Shown here piece by piece: positions 1 through 9,242 of a stretch of 64,000 bases of DNA. Every line of letters begins with the position of its first letter. Positions within the stretch are counted from its first letter, which is position 1. The translations under genes and the position numbers were made by a program. This DNA comes from Chitinophagaceae bacterium (GTDB lineage Bacteria > Bacteroidota > Bacteroidia > Chitinophagales > Chitinophagaceae), in the NCBI GenBank assembly GCA_013696395.1, contig JACCYQ010000077.1:1-64000 (forward strand), given 5' to 3'. Below the pieces are notes generated by a model that was not told the origin of the DNA, did no database searches, and saw only the letters and a program-made list of their open reading frames with translations.

Positions 1-452
1 ATTGCTTTATGAAGTTGATTTAGTTTCCAATCTTCAAAACTCATTTCGAATTTGATTTCATTTTTCCCATGCATACCTTTTTCTTTCCATCCGTTCTTTC
101 TATAAAAAGATTCTGCTCTTGTTTTTGGTTCGGTACCTAACCAGATAGTTTTTGTTGTTTGATTAAAATACCAGTTTAACATAAGGTCATGCAGTTTTTT
201 TCCGATTCCTTTTCCTTCGTATGCTGGATCAATAAATAAGGCCCAAACTTTTTTGTCAGCCAAATCAACAATTGAAAACCCCGCAATTATATTATTGATT
301 TCATAAACAAAACCTTTTCCTTTTATAGTTAAATAGTCTTCATAATCCTGGAGGGTTATCAAATCCGGATTTGATAATACATTCTCTTTTACTGAAATTC
401 TTACGAGATGCATTTGATGAATGTCTTTGATTTCAGCTTCCTTATAAATCAT
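1..452 (-). CDS. GNAT family N-acetyltransferase (3' end truncated by window edge)
   Basis: My translation of the minus strand from 452: MIYKEAEIKDIHQMHLVRISVKENVLSNPDLI...VWALFIDPAYEGKGIGKKLHDLML...TRAESFYRKNGWKEKG; acetyl-CoA loop-like GKGIGKKL and the RAESFYRKNGW motif of GNATs. No stop before base 1. Confidence 0.85.
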   Translation of the reverse strand, partial: MIYKEAEIKDIHQMHLVRISVKENVLSNPDLITLQDYEDYLTIKGKGFVYEINNIIAGFSIVDLADKKVWALFIDPAYEGKGIGKKLHDLMLNWYFNQTTKTIWLGTEPKTRAESFYRKNGWKEKGMHGKNEIKFEMSFEDWKLNQLHKA

Positions 453-503
453 GATTGATTTTATTTCAGATAAAAGGGCAGGAGGTATAAGTCCTTAAAA
501 AAA

Positions 504-1655
504 TCAACCCAATACCTCGCTACTGCCATTAGCGGTTTCAGCAATATAAAAAGACAGATCTCTACCCATATTTTTTTGATAATCTGTACAGATAATTGCC
601 AATAATTCTTCAATGGATTCTTCCTTAACAAGGTTAATGGTACATCCACCAAATCCGCCACCCATCATTCTTGCGCCTGCAACAGCTGAATTGGATCTGA
701 CATATTCTACAAGGTAATCCAACTCCGGGCAACTTACTTTATACATATTGCTTAAACCATCATGGGAAGCAAACATTTTTTTTCCTAATGTTACCAGATC
801 CCCATTCTGCAAAGCATGAACAGCAGCTAACAGGCGATCATTTTCTTCCACTACATATTTACATTTTGTATACACTTCATCATCCCACTCTTTTACATAA
901 GAATCTAACATTTGCATAGTAACATCCCGAAGGCTTTCAACGTTTTCCTGGTGATTTCTTACAATTTCTACTCCCTGTTCACATTGCTGCCGCCGGATGT
1001 TGTATTCTGTAGAAGCAAGTGCATGTTCTACATTGGTATTCAACAAAAGAATTTTATAACCTTTCAAATCAAGTGGGATATAATCATATGCCATAGACCT
1101 GCAATCCAGTTGTATTGCATGATCTTTTTTACCAAAAACACTGGCGAACTGGTCCATGATGCCACACATTACCCCTGCAAAGTTGTGTTCTGCTTTTTGG
1201 GAAACAAGGGCCATTTCAATAGGAGAAAGATTAAGTTCAAATAAATGATTTAATCCAAAAGCAACTGCACATTCAACCGAAGCGGAAGATGATAAACCTG
1301 CCCCCATGGGCACATCGCCGTCAAGCACCAGGTTAAATCCAGTTAGTTTTGGAGTTGATTTCCTCAACTCATTAACCACTCCTAAAATGTAATTTGGCCA
1401 ACCTTCCTGCATTGGTTTAATATTATTCAGGTCACACGCTACCTGTTTATTGAATAAGGAAGAATATAAAATAACCTGTTCATCTTCTCTTTTAGATATT
1501 GCCACATAGCTGGCCTTATCTATTGCAGCAGGTAAAACAAAACCTTTGTTATAATCTGTGTGCTCACCTATAATATTAACTCGTCCCGGGGATTGAAAAA
1601 CGAGTGGCTCGGTATTGAATAATGCTGTAAATTTCTTCTTTAACTGAACGATCAT
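504..1655 (-). CDS. galK: Galactokinase
   Basis: SPGRVNIIGEHTDYNKGFVLPAAID, GDVPMGAGLSSSASVE and ARMMGGGFGGCTINLV are GHMP kinase/galactokinase motifs. Confidence 0.96.
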   Translation of the reverse strand: MIVQLKKKFTALFNTEPLVFQSPGRVNIIGEHTDYNKGFVLPAAIDKASYVAISKREDEQVILYSSLFNKQVACDLNNIKPMQEGWPNYILGVVNELRKSTPKLTGFNLVLDGDVPMGAGLSSSASVECAVAFGLNHLFELNLSPIEMALVSQKAEHNFAGVMCGIMDQFASVFGKKDHAIQLDCRSMAYDYIPLDLKGYKILLLNTNVEHALASTEYNIRRQQCEQGVEIVRNHQENVESLRDVTMQMLDSYVKEWDDEVYTKCKYVVEENDRLLAAVHALQNGDLVTLGKKMFASHDGLSNMYKVSCPELDYLVEYVRSNSAVAGARMMGGGFGGCTINLVKEESIEELLAIICTDYQKNMGRDLSFYIAETANGSSEVLG

Positions 1656-1703
1656 TTCGCTTTATGATGAAAACGTTAATTAATAATGCCTGATGAATAA
1701 TAC

Positions 1704-2201
1704 TTAAAAATTAGGCTCATCTGCACTGGGGCCATAACTTCCTGGAATAGGAATATCAAGTAAACGGAGATAAACCCCCAATTGGGCACGGTGGTGCGTT
1801 GTCTGGGCGAATGCATGCCGGATCACTTCATATTTTGTCATTACACTGAATACCTGTTCTCCGTTGCGCATTGTCCATTCCGGTAGCAGATCTTCTTCTT
1901 TTGCATTGGCCAGCGCTCCTTTACCGGATGCCAGAGATTTTTCAAATAGCTGCACCAGGTCTTCATTGTTTTCCACCGGCGAAGGTTTATAATCCATTGT
2001 GGAAAAATCAAGACCAGTTGTAGTAAGCGCCATGGAAACCCAGGATGGTAATTCTGCAATATGAACACTGAGTGATTTCATATTCATACTCTTTTCATGT
2101 GGTATCCAGGTAAATTTATCAGCCGGAACACGCTGCAACATTTTACGTGTAATGGCTGCTTCCTGTTCCATTTCTTTTTGCAGTAAGGAAATGATATTCA
2201 T
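1704..2201 (-). CDS. DinB family protein
   Basis: 165 aa; AITRKMLQRVPADKFTWIPHEKSMNMKSLSVHIAELPSW and HAFAQTTHHRAQLGVYLRLLDIPIPGSYGPSADE match the DinB fold pattern with conserved His residues. Confidence 0.85.
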   Translation of the reverse strand: MNIISLLQKEMEQEAAITRKMLQRVPADKFTWIPHEKSMNMKSLSVHIAELPSWVSMALTTTGLDFSTMDYKPSPVENNEDLVQLFEKSLASGKGALANAKEEDLLPEWTMRNGEQVFSVMTKYEVIRHAFAQTTHHRAQLGVYLRLLDIPIPGSYGPSADEPNF

Positions 2202-2341
2202 AAATGTTAATTTGAAAATTTGGTAATTTGAAAATAAACTGATTATTGTAATCTTATAAATTATTGAAGTTACCTTGTATAACTGGTAAACTTTTTATCT
2301 ACATACTAATTCCTAATCACTAATTCCAAATTCCTATTCTG

Positions 2342-2818
2342 TCATAACCGGTCATTATTAATTTCAATCCAATAACCATCCGGGTCCTTAAAATATATCT
2401 GTTTTACACTATCAACCCTAATGGTAATTTTGTTTTTTTCACCAGCCCAATCTTCGAATTCGATATTGTTTTTTTTGAGTGTTGAAACAAAATCTTCAAC
2501 GGATGGAACACTAAAACAAAGGTGACTGTTTTTATTTTGCTGATATTGTAAGCCTGCACCTTGTATTAAATGTAACTGGCTTTGGGGTCCAATTTTGTAC
2601 CATGTATGTCTACCGTCATGAAAAGGTTCCGGAATAGTATCTAAACCAATTATGTTAGAATAGAAATGAGTGCTTAATTGCAGGTCCTGCACATAAACGG
2701 CTATATGATTTAATGTAGCTGATCCTTTGGTATTCATATTTTGCGCCAGTAATGGATTATTTTGAATTCCTGTCAATAATAATACTATCAGAAAGAAAAA
2801 TTTGTATAGCATACCCAA
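2342..2818 (-). CDS. VOC family (glyoxalase/bleomycin resistance-like) protein with signal peptide
   Basis: LNHIAVYVQDLQLSTHFYSNIIGLDTIPEP...IYFKDPDGYWIEINND; N-terminal hydrophobic leader. Confidence 0.88.
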   Translation of the reverse strand: MGMLYKFFFLIVLLLTGIQNNPLLAQNMNTKGSATLNHIAVYVQDLQLSTHFYSNIIGLDTIPEPFHDGRHTWYKIGPQSQLHLIQGAGLQYQQNKNSHLCFSVPSVEDFVSTLKKNNIEFEDWAGEKNKITIRVDSVKQIYFKDPDGYWIEINNDRL

Positions 2819-2829
2819 ATTTAATACAA

Positions 2830-3537
2830 TTAAATTCCCTGGCCGGCGGGTTGTAATGTGGCCTGATCTTTAATCACTTCAAAAGAAACACATTCCCTCA
2901 ATTCCTTTTCGGAATAACTTAATCCATATTGCTTTAATACATCATCCGGTACACCGTTCCAATTATTAGGTGCATTACCAATATAACCCACATCTTTAAA
3001 ACCGATGGCTGTTGTATAAAAACCGCTGGCAGTAAGATTACGCATTAAACTGAAGAATGAAACACCGGCTTTCATGGCATCAGTAGCTTTATCCGGGTAA
3101 GCTATTTGATCTACCAATTCAATTTGTTGTTCCTTACTGGCATCCTTAAACGATTTTTCATATCGTTTCATCATATACAAATCCATCCAGCGGAGCCCAC
3201 CTCTTAACGGTACCTGGAATTCAGGTTTTTCCTTGACCATGAATTCTATAAAATCAGGCACTTTGGCATCTGTGGCACTTCCAGAAACATCATCTTTAGG
3301 AATAATTATATCAGACAATACTGCAATCGTTGCCAATTCATGCTGTGTAAAGAATTGCTCTGACATGAGCTTTTTATCATGCAATTCTTCTTCTTCCATA
3401 CGGCCGGGGGTAAATGCATCTGGATCCGCTTTGGCATTATCCACTACGTTCTTATCAGCATTCTTACAGGCATTTAATAACACACCGGCGGATATAGTTC
3501 CCCAACCCATCCATCGCAAAGAACTCCTTCTGTCCAT
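2830..3537 (-). CDS. Gluconate 2-dehydrogenase subunit 3 family protein (small subunit with twin-arginine-like leader)
   Basis: MDRRSSLRWMGWGTISAGVLLNAC leader; FFTQHELATIAVLSDIIIPKDDVSGSATDAKVPDFIEFM typical of the family; 16 bp downstream of the GMC oxidoreductase on the same strand. Confidence 0.87.
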   Translation of the reverse strand: MDRRSSLRWMGWGTISAGVLLNACKNADKNVVDNAKADPDAFTPGRMEEEELHDKKLMSEQFFTQHELATIAVLSDIIIPKDDVSGSATDAKVPDFIEFMVKEKPEFQVPLRGGLRWMDLYMMKRYEKSFKDASKEQQIELVDQIAYPDKATDAMKAGVSFFSLMRNLTASGFYTTAIGFKDVGYIGNAPNNWNGVPDDVLKQYGLSYSEKELRECVSFEVIKDQATLQPAGQGI

Positions 3538-3553
3538 AATATATTTTTAAAGC

Positions 3554-5293
3554 TTATAAATTTTTCTTTTTCATTTGATCAACCAGGTATTCCGATGATC
3601 GCAATGCAAGTGCAAGAATGGTCCAAGTGATATTTTTATCAGCCTGCGAAACAAAAGCTGCACCATCCATTACAAACAGATTTTTACAATCATGTGCCTG
3701 GTTATATTTATTCAATGCGGATGAACGCGGATCATTTCCCATCCTGGCAGTACCTGCCTCATGAATGATCTTCCCAGGGTTATGTAATCCGTAATTATTT
3801 GCTGGGCCATCATCACCTCCCCAGGTTACAACTGCGCCCATGGAGTGGAGGATCTCTGCAAAAGTTTCCTTCATATGTTTGGCCTGCTTTATTTCATAAT
3901 CACTGTAATTGGTATGAAAACGTAAAACAGGGATCCCATACTTATCTACCACTGTCGGATCTATTTCACAATAATTATCTTCCCTGGCAACGGTTTCTCC
4001 GCGGCCAGCCATGCCCACATGCGCCCCAAAATAATTGCGGTAATCCTGTTTCAGGGAAGCACCGTATCCACCAGCTTCTTTGGTTTTACCATTCACCGGA
4101 ATGGTACCATTTAATTTTTCAATACCCCAACTGAAACCATATAAAGGCATTCCAAATCCACCACCATATTCAATATGGTAACCACGGGGAAAATCCAGTT
4201 TTTTATTATCAAGCCACCACGGTGTGTATACGTGCATACCCCCAACACCATCTTCATTATATCTTTTTCGGTCAGTCAATGCCGGTATAATGCCACCCAT
4301 ATCCGCACCGGTAGAATCATGCAAATATTTTCCTACCACGTTACTTGAATTCGCCACTCCATTAGGGTGGGTTAAAGATTTTGAATTCAACATCAATCTT
4401 GAAGATTCACAGGCACTGGCGGCAAGTACCACGGTACGTCCTGTTACCTGGTATTCAAGTCCATCTTCTTTATTAATATATGAAATGCCTGTGGCCATTC
4501 CATTTTTATCAGTTAATACTTCGCGGGCCATGCAATTGGTCAGAAGGTCTACATTACCCGTTTTAATGGCAGGAATAATCAACGCAGAAGAAGACGAAAA
4601 ATCCGCATAAACCTTACAGCTCCGGTAACATTGTTTACAATAAAAGCAAACGCCCCGGTCATCATTAATTTTTTTAGTAAGAATGGACAAACGGGAAGGA
4701 ATAACCGGGATACCGATATTTGTTGCAGCTCTTTTAATGAACATTTCATGTAACCTGGGCTTTGGAGGTGGGAGAAAAAATCCATCCGGATCATTGGGTA
4801 ATCCTTCATTGGATCCGAATACACCCAGCATCTTATCAATACGATCATAGTATGGTTTGATATCTTCATAACTGATAGGCCAGTTCTCACCCAATCCATC
4901 AATGCTTTTCCGTTTGAAATCCTGCGGACCAAAACGAAGGGAGATACGACCCCAGTGATTGGTTCGCCCACCCATCATACGAGCACGCCACCAATCCCAT
5001 TTCATTTTTCCGGACTGCGTGTATGGTTCGCCATCAATTTCCCATCCCCAATAGCAGGCATCAAAATCTCCAAAGGGACGAAATTTAGTACTGGCACCAC
5101 GCCTTGGTGAATCCCAGGCATTTTTTAGTTGTAAAGAATCCGTTCGCGGATCATACATCGGCCCTGCTTCAATAACTGCAACATTTAATCCGGCATTGGC
5201 CAAAGTATATGCCGCCATGCCACCACCTGCACCGGAACCCACTATAACCGCATCATAATGTTTCGGTTGTTTTTTTATTTGCAAATCACCCAT
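3554..5293 (-). CDS. GMC family oxidoreductase (probable start MGDLQIKK at 5293, not the ORF-track start 5461)
   Basis: YDAVIVGSGAGGGMAAYTLANAGLNVAVIEAG (FAD-binding), MMGGRTNHWGRISLRFG, HEAGTARMGNDPRSSALNKYNQAHDCKNLFVMDGAAF; CFYCKQCYRSC cysteine motif. Confidence 0.92.
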   Translation of the reverse strand: MGDLQIKKQPKHYDAVIVGSGAGGGMAAYTLANAGLNVAVIEAGPMYDPRTDSLQLKNAWDSPRRGASTKFRPFGDFDACYWGWEIDGEPYTQSGKMKWDWWRARMMGGRTNHWGRISLRFGPQDFKRKSIDGLGENWPISYEDIKPYYDRIDKMLGVFGSNEGLPNDPDGFFLPPPKPRLHEMFIKRAATNIGIPVIPSRLSILTKKINDDRGVCFYCKQCYRSCKVYADFSSSSALIIPAIKTGNVDLLTNCMAREVLTDKNGMATGISYINKEDGLEYQVTGRTVVLAASACESSRLMLNSKSLTHPNGVANSSNVVGKYLHDSTGADMGGIIPALTDRKRYNEDGVGGMHVYTPWWLDNKKLDFPRGYHIEYGGGFGMPLYGFSWGIEKLNGTIPVNGKTKEAGGYGASLKQDYRNYFGAHVGMAGRGETVAREDNYCEIDPTVVDKYGIPVLRFHTNYSDYEIKQAKHMKETFAEILHSMGAVVTWGGDDGPANNYGLHNPGKIIHEAGTARMGNDPRSSALNKYNQAHDCKNLFVMDGAAFVSQADKNITWTILALALRSSEYLVDQMKKKNL

Positions 5294-5659
5294 AATATTT
5301 TTTTCAAGACTAAATATAAGTGTTAGCCGTGAGAGATTGTGTGGGGAGTGAGTTTTGTTGAAAAGTTTAGGGTGTTGGTTGAAAAGTAAGCGAACTGTTG
5401 TGAACATTGGTGGTATGCAATTGTTTGAACAAATAAGGCATATGATAAATATTGCCGCCAATACGCTTTAATGGCCAGGAATAGGTTAAACCATATAAGT
5501 ATGTTCGACAAGTTTATTTTAAAACTGATGTTATGTTTCATTATAATATTGGTAAAAGTTTAATTGTTAATCATCGGATTTGCTTCATTGTAATGATCAA
5601 TTAATCATTTTACCAAACTCGATTAAACTACCTTTGCTTCCGAAAAAACAGCTAAAAAG

Positions 5660-7630
5660 ATGGCATTTAAAAATCAACAGGAATTCATTGACGCATTAGA
5701 TAAGGCCGGTGAACTTGTTCGGATAAAAACATTTGTAGATCCCAAACTCGAAATGGCGGAGATCACTGACAGAACCAGCAAAAGCGGGAAAGGAGGTAAA
5801 GCCCTGTTATTTGAAAATACAGGTTATGATTTTCCTGTATTGATGAATGCTTATGGCAGCGAAAAACGTATGTGCCTGGCCCTGGGTGTTGAAAAGCTGG
5901 ACGATGTAGCTAAAGAAATAGAAAACCTTTTTCATATGCTTTCTTCTCCCAAAGAAAGTATAATTGATAAATTAAAATTGTTACCTAAACTGGGACAGTT
6001 TGCTTCCTGGATGCCAAAAGTAAAAAACGGGAGAGGGGAGTGCCAGGAGGTAATTATGGCAGAACCCGATATCACCAAACTGCCGGTTATAACCTGCTGG
6101 CCAAAAGATGGAGGTCCATTTGTTACCCTTCCTATTATTCATACCAAAGATCCTTTAACCAATAGCAGGAATGTAGGAATGTATCGTATGCAGGTTTATG
6201 GACCCACATTAACCGGTATGCACTGGCACAAGCACAAGGTTTCTGCCAAGCATTTTAATGAATACAAAAAATTGAATAAGCGTATGCCCGTTGCCGTTGC
6301 TCTTGGTGGTGATCCTGTTTATGCTTATTCCGCAACGGCTCCATTACCGGAGAATGTGGATGAATACATGCTGGCTGGTTTTTTAAGAAAGAAAAAAGTA
6401 GAACTGGTAAAATGTATTACGCAGCCTGAAGTGGAAGTGCCAGCAGATGCGGATTTCATCATTGAAGGATATGTGGAACCCAATGATGAATTGATTTGGG
6501 AAGGACCGTTTGGAGACCATACCGGCTATTATTCTTTACCCGATTGGTACCCACGTTTTCACATAACGGCTATCACCCATAAAAAAAATGCGGTTTACCC
6601 GGCAACTATTGTTGGCATCCCACCGCAGGAAGATGCCTGGCTGGGTAAAGCCACAGAAAGAATTTTCCTGGCACCTATTAAAATGACAATGGTTCCGGAA
6701 ATGGTTGATATGGAAATGCCGGTAGAAGGCGTTTTTCATAACCTGGTCATTGCCCGTTTTAAAAAAGAATATGCGGGACAGGGCCAAAAAGTGATGAATG
6801 CCATGTGGGGTGCGGGACAAATGATGTTTAATAAAATTTTGGTTCTTACCGCATTGAATGCAGAACAAAATGCGCAGGACATTTTCCCACTTTCTGATTA
6901 TGAAACATTGGCAAGAGATGTATTTAAAAACCTTGACCCGGCCAGTGATATTTATTTTTCAACAGGCCCGATGGATGTTTTAGATCATAGCTGCAGCAAA
7001 ATGGGTTTTGGCGGTAAAATGTGTATTGATGGATCCTTTAAATATGATGAAGAAAAAAGTGATCAAAGACTGGATGAAAATACTACAGCCATTAATATCA
7101 ATGCCATTAAACAATTGTTGAATAATTTTTCTGAAATAAAACATGTAAATACCAGTTTACTTCATAAGGAAATTCCATGCATGGTAATATCTGTTGAAAA
7201 AAACAAGCCAGGTCATTTAAATGAATTGCATAAAACCATTTGTCAGTACCAGGATATTGAAACGATTAAAATGATATTGTACGTTGAACATACAGTTGAT
7301 GCAAATGATTTGACAGTTGCACTTTGGCGCTTATGTAATAACATGGATCCAAAAAGAGATGTGATCCTGGTGCAAAGACCTTCATTGTCCAATACAAACA
7401 AAACATTTGCCTGCATAGGTTTCGATGGCACCATCAAAACACAGGAAATGGATAATTTTCAGCGGGACTGGCCCAACATTATAGTTGCAGATGATCAAAC
7501 GATTGAATTGGTAGATACAAAATGGGATTCGTTGGGAATGGGTGAATTTATTTCATCCCCTTCATTAAAATTCAAAGATCAAATGTATGGAGAAGAGGCT
7601 GTGGCTTCAAAATCGGTTATTGTTGAATAG
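5660..7630 (+). CDS. UbiD family decarboxylase
   Basis: MGMYRMQVYGPTLTGMHWHKHK...ALGGDPVYAYSATAPLPENVDEYMLAGFLRKKKVELVKC...EGPFGDHTGYYSLPDWYPRFHITAITHKKNAVYPATIVGIPPQED. Confidence 0.93.
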   Translation: MAFKNQQEFIDALDKAGELVRIKTFVDPKLEMAEITDRTSKSGKGGKALLFENTGYDFPVLMNAYGSEKRMCLALGVEKLDDVAKEIENLFHMLSSPKESIIDKLKLLPKLGQFASWMPKVKNGRGECQEVIMAEPDITKLPVITCWPKDGGPFVTLPIIHTKDPLTNSRNVGMYRMQVYGPTLTGMHWHKHKVSAKHFNEYKKLNKRMPVAVALGGDPVYAYSATAPLPENVDEYMLAGFLRKKKVELVKCITQPEVEVPADADFIIEGYVEPNDELIWEGPFGDHTGYYSLPDWYPRFHITAITHKKNAVYPATIVGIPPQEDAWLGKATERIFLAPIKMTMVPEMVDMEMPVEGVFHNLVIARFKKEYAGQGQKVMNAMWGAGQMMFNKILVLTALNAEQNAQDIFPLSDYETLARDVFKNLDPASDIYFSTGPMDVLDHSCSKMGFGGKMCIDGSFKYDEEKSDQRLDENTTAININAIKQLLNNFSEIKHVNTSLLHKEIPCMVISVEKNKPGHLNELHKTICQYQDIETIKMILYVEHTVDANDLTVALWRLCNNMDPKRDVILVQRPSLSNTNKTFACIGFDGTIKTQEMDNFQRDWPNIIVADDQTIELVDTKWDSLGMGEFISSPSLKFKDQMYGEEAVASKSVIVE

Positions 7631-7753
7631 TTCAGATATCGTTAAATGCTGTTTCAACACATGCTAATTCCGTAAATTCAATAAATTAAATAGTGTAGAA
7701 ATGCTTTACCAAGTAGTTTTAAAGCATATCAAGTAATATAAAAATCAATAAAA

Positions 7754-8677
7754 ATGAAAAAAGTGGGTTTAGGTTTTGTGATGACGCTGGTAACGGCAGC
7801 AGCTTTTACACAGGAAGAAGCAGATCCTATCGTAATTGAAAATACTTTACTCTGGAAGATCAGCGGCAAAAAAATAACCAAGCCATCATACCTGTTTGGA
7901 ACCATACACATGCTCTGTAAAGAAGATGCCATTTTAAGTGACAGTCTTAATTATATCATAGAGAATACGGACGATGTTTATTTTGAAGTAGACATGGACA
8001 ACATCTTCGAAATGTTGGGTATGATGAAACAAATGAAGATGCGGAACGACACGACATTGGCCGACCTGCTGAGTGCTGCCGACTACGAAAAAGTTAAAAA
8101 CTATTTTGAAAAGAAAAGACTTTTACTTCCATTTTCAATGATGGAAACCTATAAACCTTTTCTTGCAGCAAGCATGTTGATGGAAGGCAGCAATCATTGT
8201 GAATCTTCTGTGGCTATGGAACAGGTAATTATGACCGAAGCTAAAAAAAAGAAAAAGAAAATTAAGGGATTAGAGACCATGGCCTCTCAGCTCGCTATTT
8301 TCGATCAGATACCCTACAAATTACAGGCTGATCAGTTACTTGATTATATTAATAAAGAATTGGATGGCCTTGCTGAAGAGAGTAGTGATGAACTTGCTGA
8401 ACTAATGGCTGCATGGCAAAGCCAGGACTTAAAAAAACTTGAGGAAATAACTTTACGAACAGATATCGGAATTGCTAATTTTACCGATATACTTCTTTTT
8501 AACCGAAACCAGAAGTGGGTTGAAAAACTTGATTCATTATTATCCGGCCGTTCCATGCTGGTAGCAGTTGGTGCCGGGCACTTACCGGGTAAAAAAGGCG
8601 TGATTCAATTATTGAGAGATGCAGGTTATACGGTAACCCCGGTTCAAAACAAAATGCTTCGAACCAAAGAGATTTAA
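7754..8677 (+). CDS. TraB/GumN family protein
   Basis: LLWKISGKKITKPSYLFGTIHMLCKEDAILSD...LVAVGAGHLPGKKGVIQLLRDAGYTVTPV. Confidence 0.92.
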   Translation: MKKVGLGFVMTLVTAAAFTQEEADPIVIENTLLWKISGKKITKPSYLFGTIHMLCKEDAILSDSLNYIIENTDDVYFEVDMDNIFEMLGMMKQMKMRNDTTLADLLSAADYEKVKNYFEKKRLLLPFSMMETYKPFLAASMLMEGSNHCESSVAMEQVIMTEAKKKKKKIKGLETMASQLAIFDQIPYKLQADQLLDYINKELDGLAEESSDELAELMAAWQSQDLKKLEEITLRTDIGIANFTDILLFNRNQKWVEKLDSLLSGRSMLVAVGAGHLPGKKGVIQLLRDAGYTVTPVQNKMLRTKEI

Positions 8678-8685
8678 AATAAAAA

Positions 8686-8714
8686 TAGCCGGTTTAGAAG
8701 CCGGCTTTTTTTTT
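8686..8714 (+). terminator. Rho-independent terminator
   Basis: AGCCGG-tttagaag-CCGGCT hairpin followed by a long T-run, just after the TraB gene. Confidence 0.85.
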
Positions 8715-8730
8715 GTCAATGCTTTTAAGA

Positions 8731-9147
8731 TTAGAATTGTTCTAACCTGCTGAAAAAGAAATCACCTTCAATTTTAGCATTGTCATCGCTGTCACTTCCA
8801 TGAACAGCATTTTCACCCATAGAAGCTGCGTATAATTTTCGGATGGTACCTTCATCAGCCTTAGAAGGATCAGTTGCACCGATCACTTTCCTGAAATCCG
8901 CCACTGCATTATCTTTTTCAAGAATGGCAGCAATGATAGGACCACTGCTCATAAAATCTACTAGCTCCCGGTAAAAAGGTCTCTCTTTATGTACTTCGTA
9001 AAATTGCCCGGCTCTTTCTGATGTTAGGCCAATCATTTTCAGGGCCACTAGTTTAAAACCGTTTTGAATAATGTGATTAATGATTGATCCCGCATGTCCG
9101 TTTTTCATTGCGTCGGGTTTAATCATTGTAAAAGTTCTGTTGGTCAT
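8731..9147 (-). CDS. ndk: Nucleoside-diphosphate kinase
   Basis: [22 protein letters not shown]...[22 protein letters not shown]...[21 protein letters not shown]. Confidence 0.97.
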   Translation of the reverse strand: MTNRTFTMIKPDAMKNGHAGSIINHIIQNGFKLVALKMIGLTSERAGQFYEVHKERPFYRELVDFMSSGPIIAAILEKDNAVADFRKVIGATDPSKADEGTIRKLYAASMGENAVHGSDSDDNAKIEGDFFFSRLEQF

Positions 9148-9167
9148 ATTAATTGTTTTTTGCGCCG

Positions 9168-9175
9168 CAAATGTA
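9168..9175 (-). promoter_or_regulatory. Bacteroidetes-type -7 box (TACATTTG on minus strand) upstream of ndk
   Basis: CAAATGTA on plus strand; matches TAnnTTTG, 21 nt upstream of the ndk start. Confidence 0.5.
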
Positions 9176-9225
9176 AGATAAACAAGTTAGCCAAAGAGCT
9201 TATTGGCTAATAACCGAATTACACC

Positions 9226-9233
9226 TACTTTTG
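9226..9233 (+). promoter_or_regulatory. Bacteroidetes-type -7 box TACTTTTG
   Basis: Matches TAnnTTTG immediately upstream of ATG at 9243. Confidence 0.5.
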
Positions 9234-9242
9234 CCACCTTTT

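Noticed and set aside
912-1244. Plus-strand ORF of 110 aa antisense to galK
   Set aside because: Lies wholly within a confidently assigned gene; translation has no domain-like pattern.
8244-8270. A-rich run (gctaaaaaaaagaaaaagaaaatt) as a programmed-frameshift site in the TraB/GumN gene
   Set aside because: The zero frame continues through the run into the conserved C-terminal GAGHLPGKKG motif, so no frameshift is needed.
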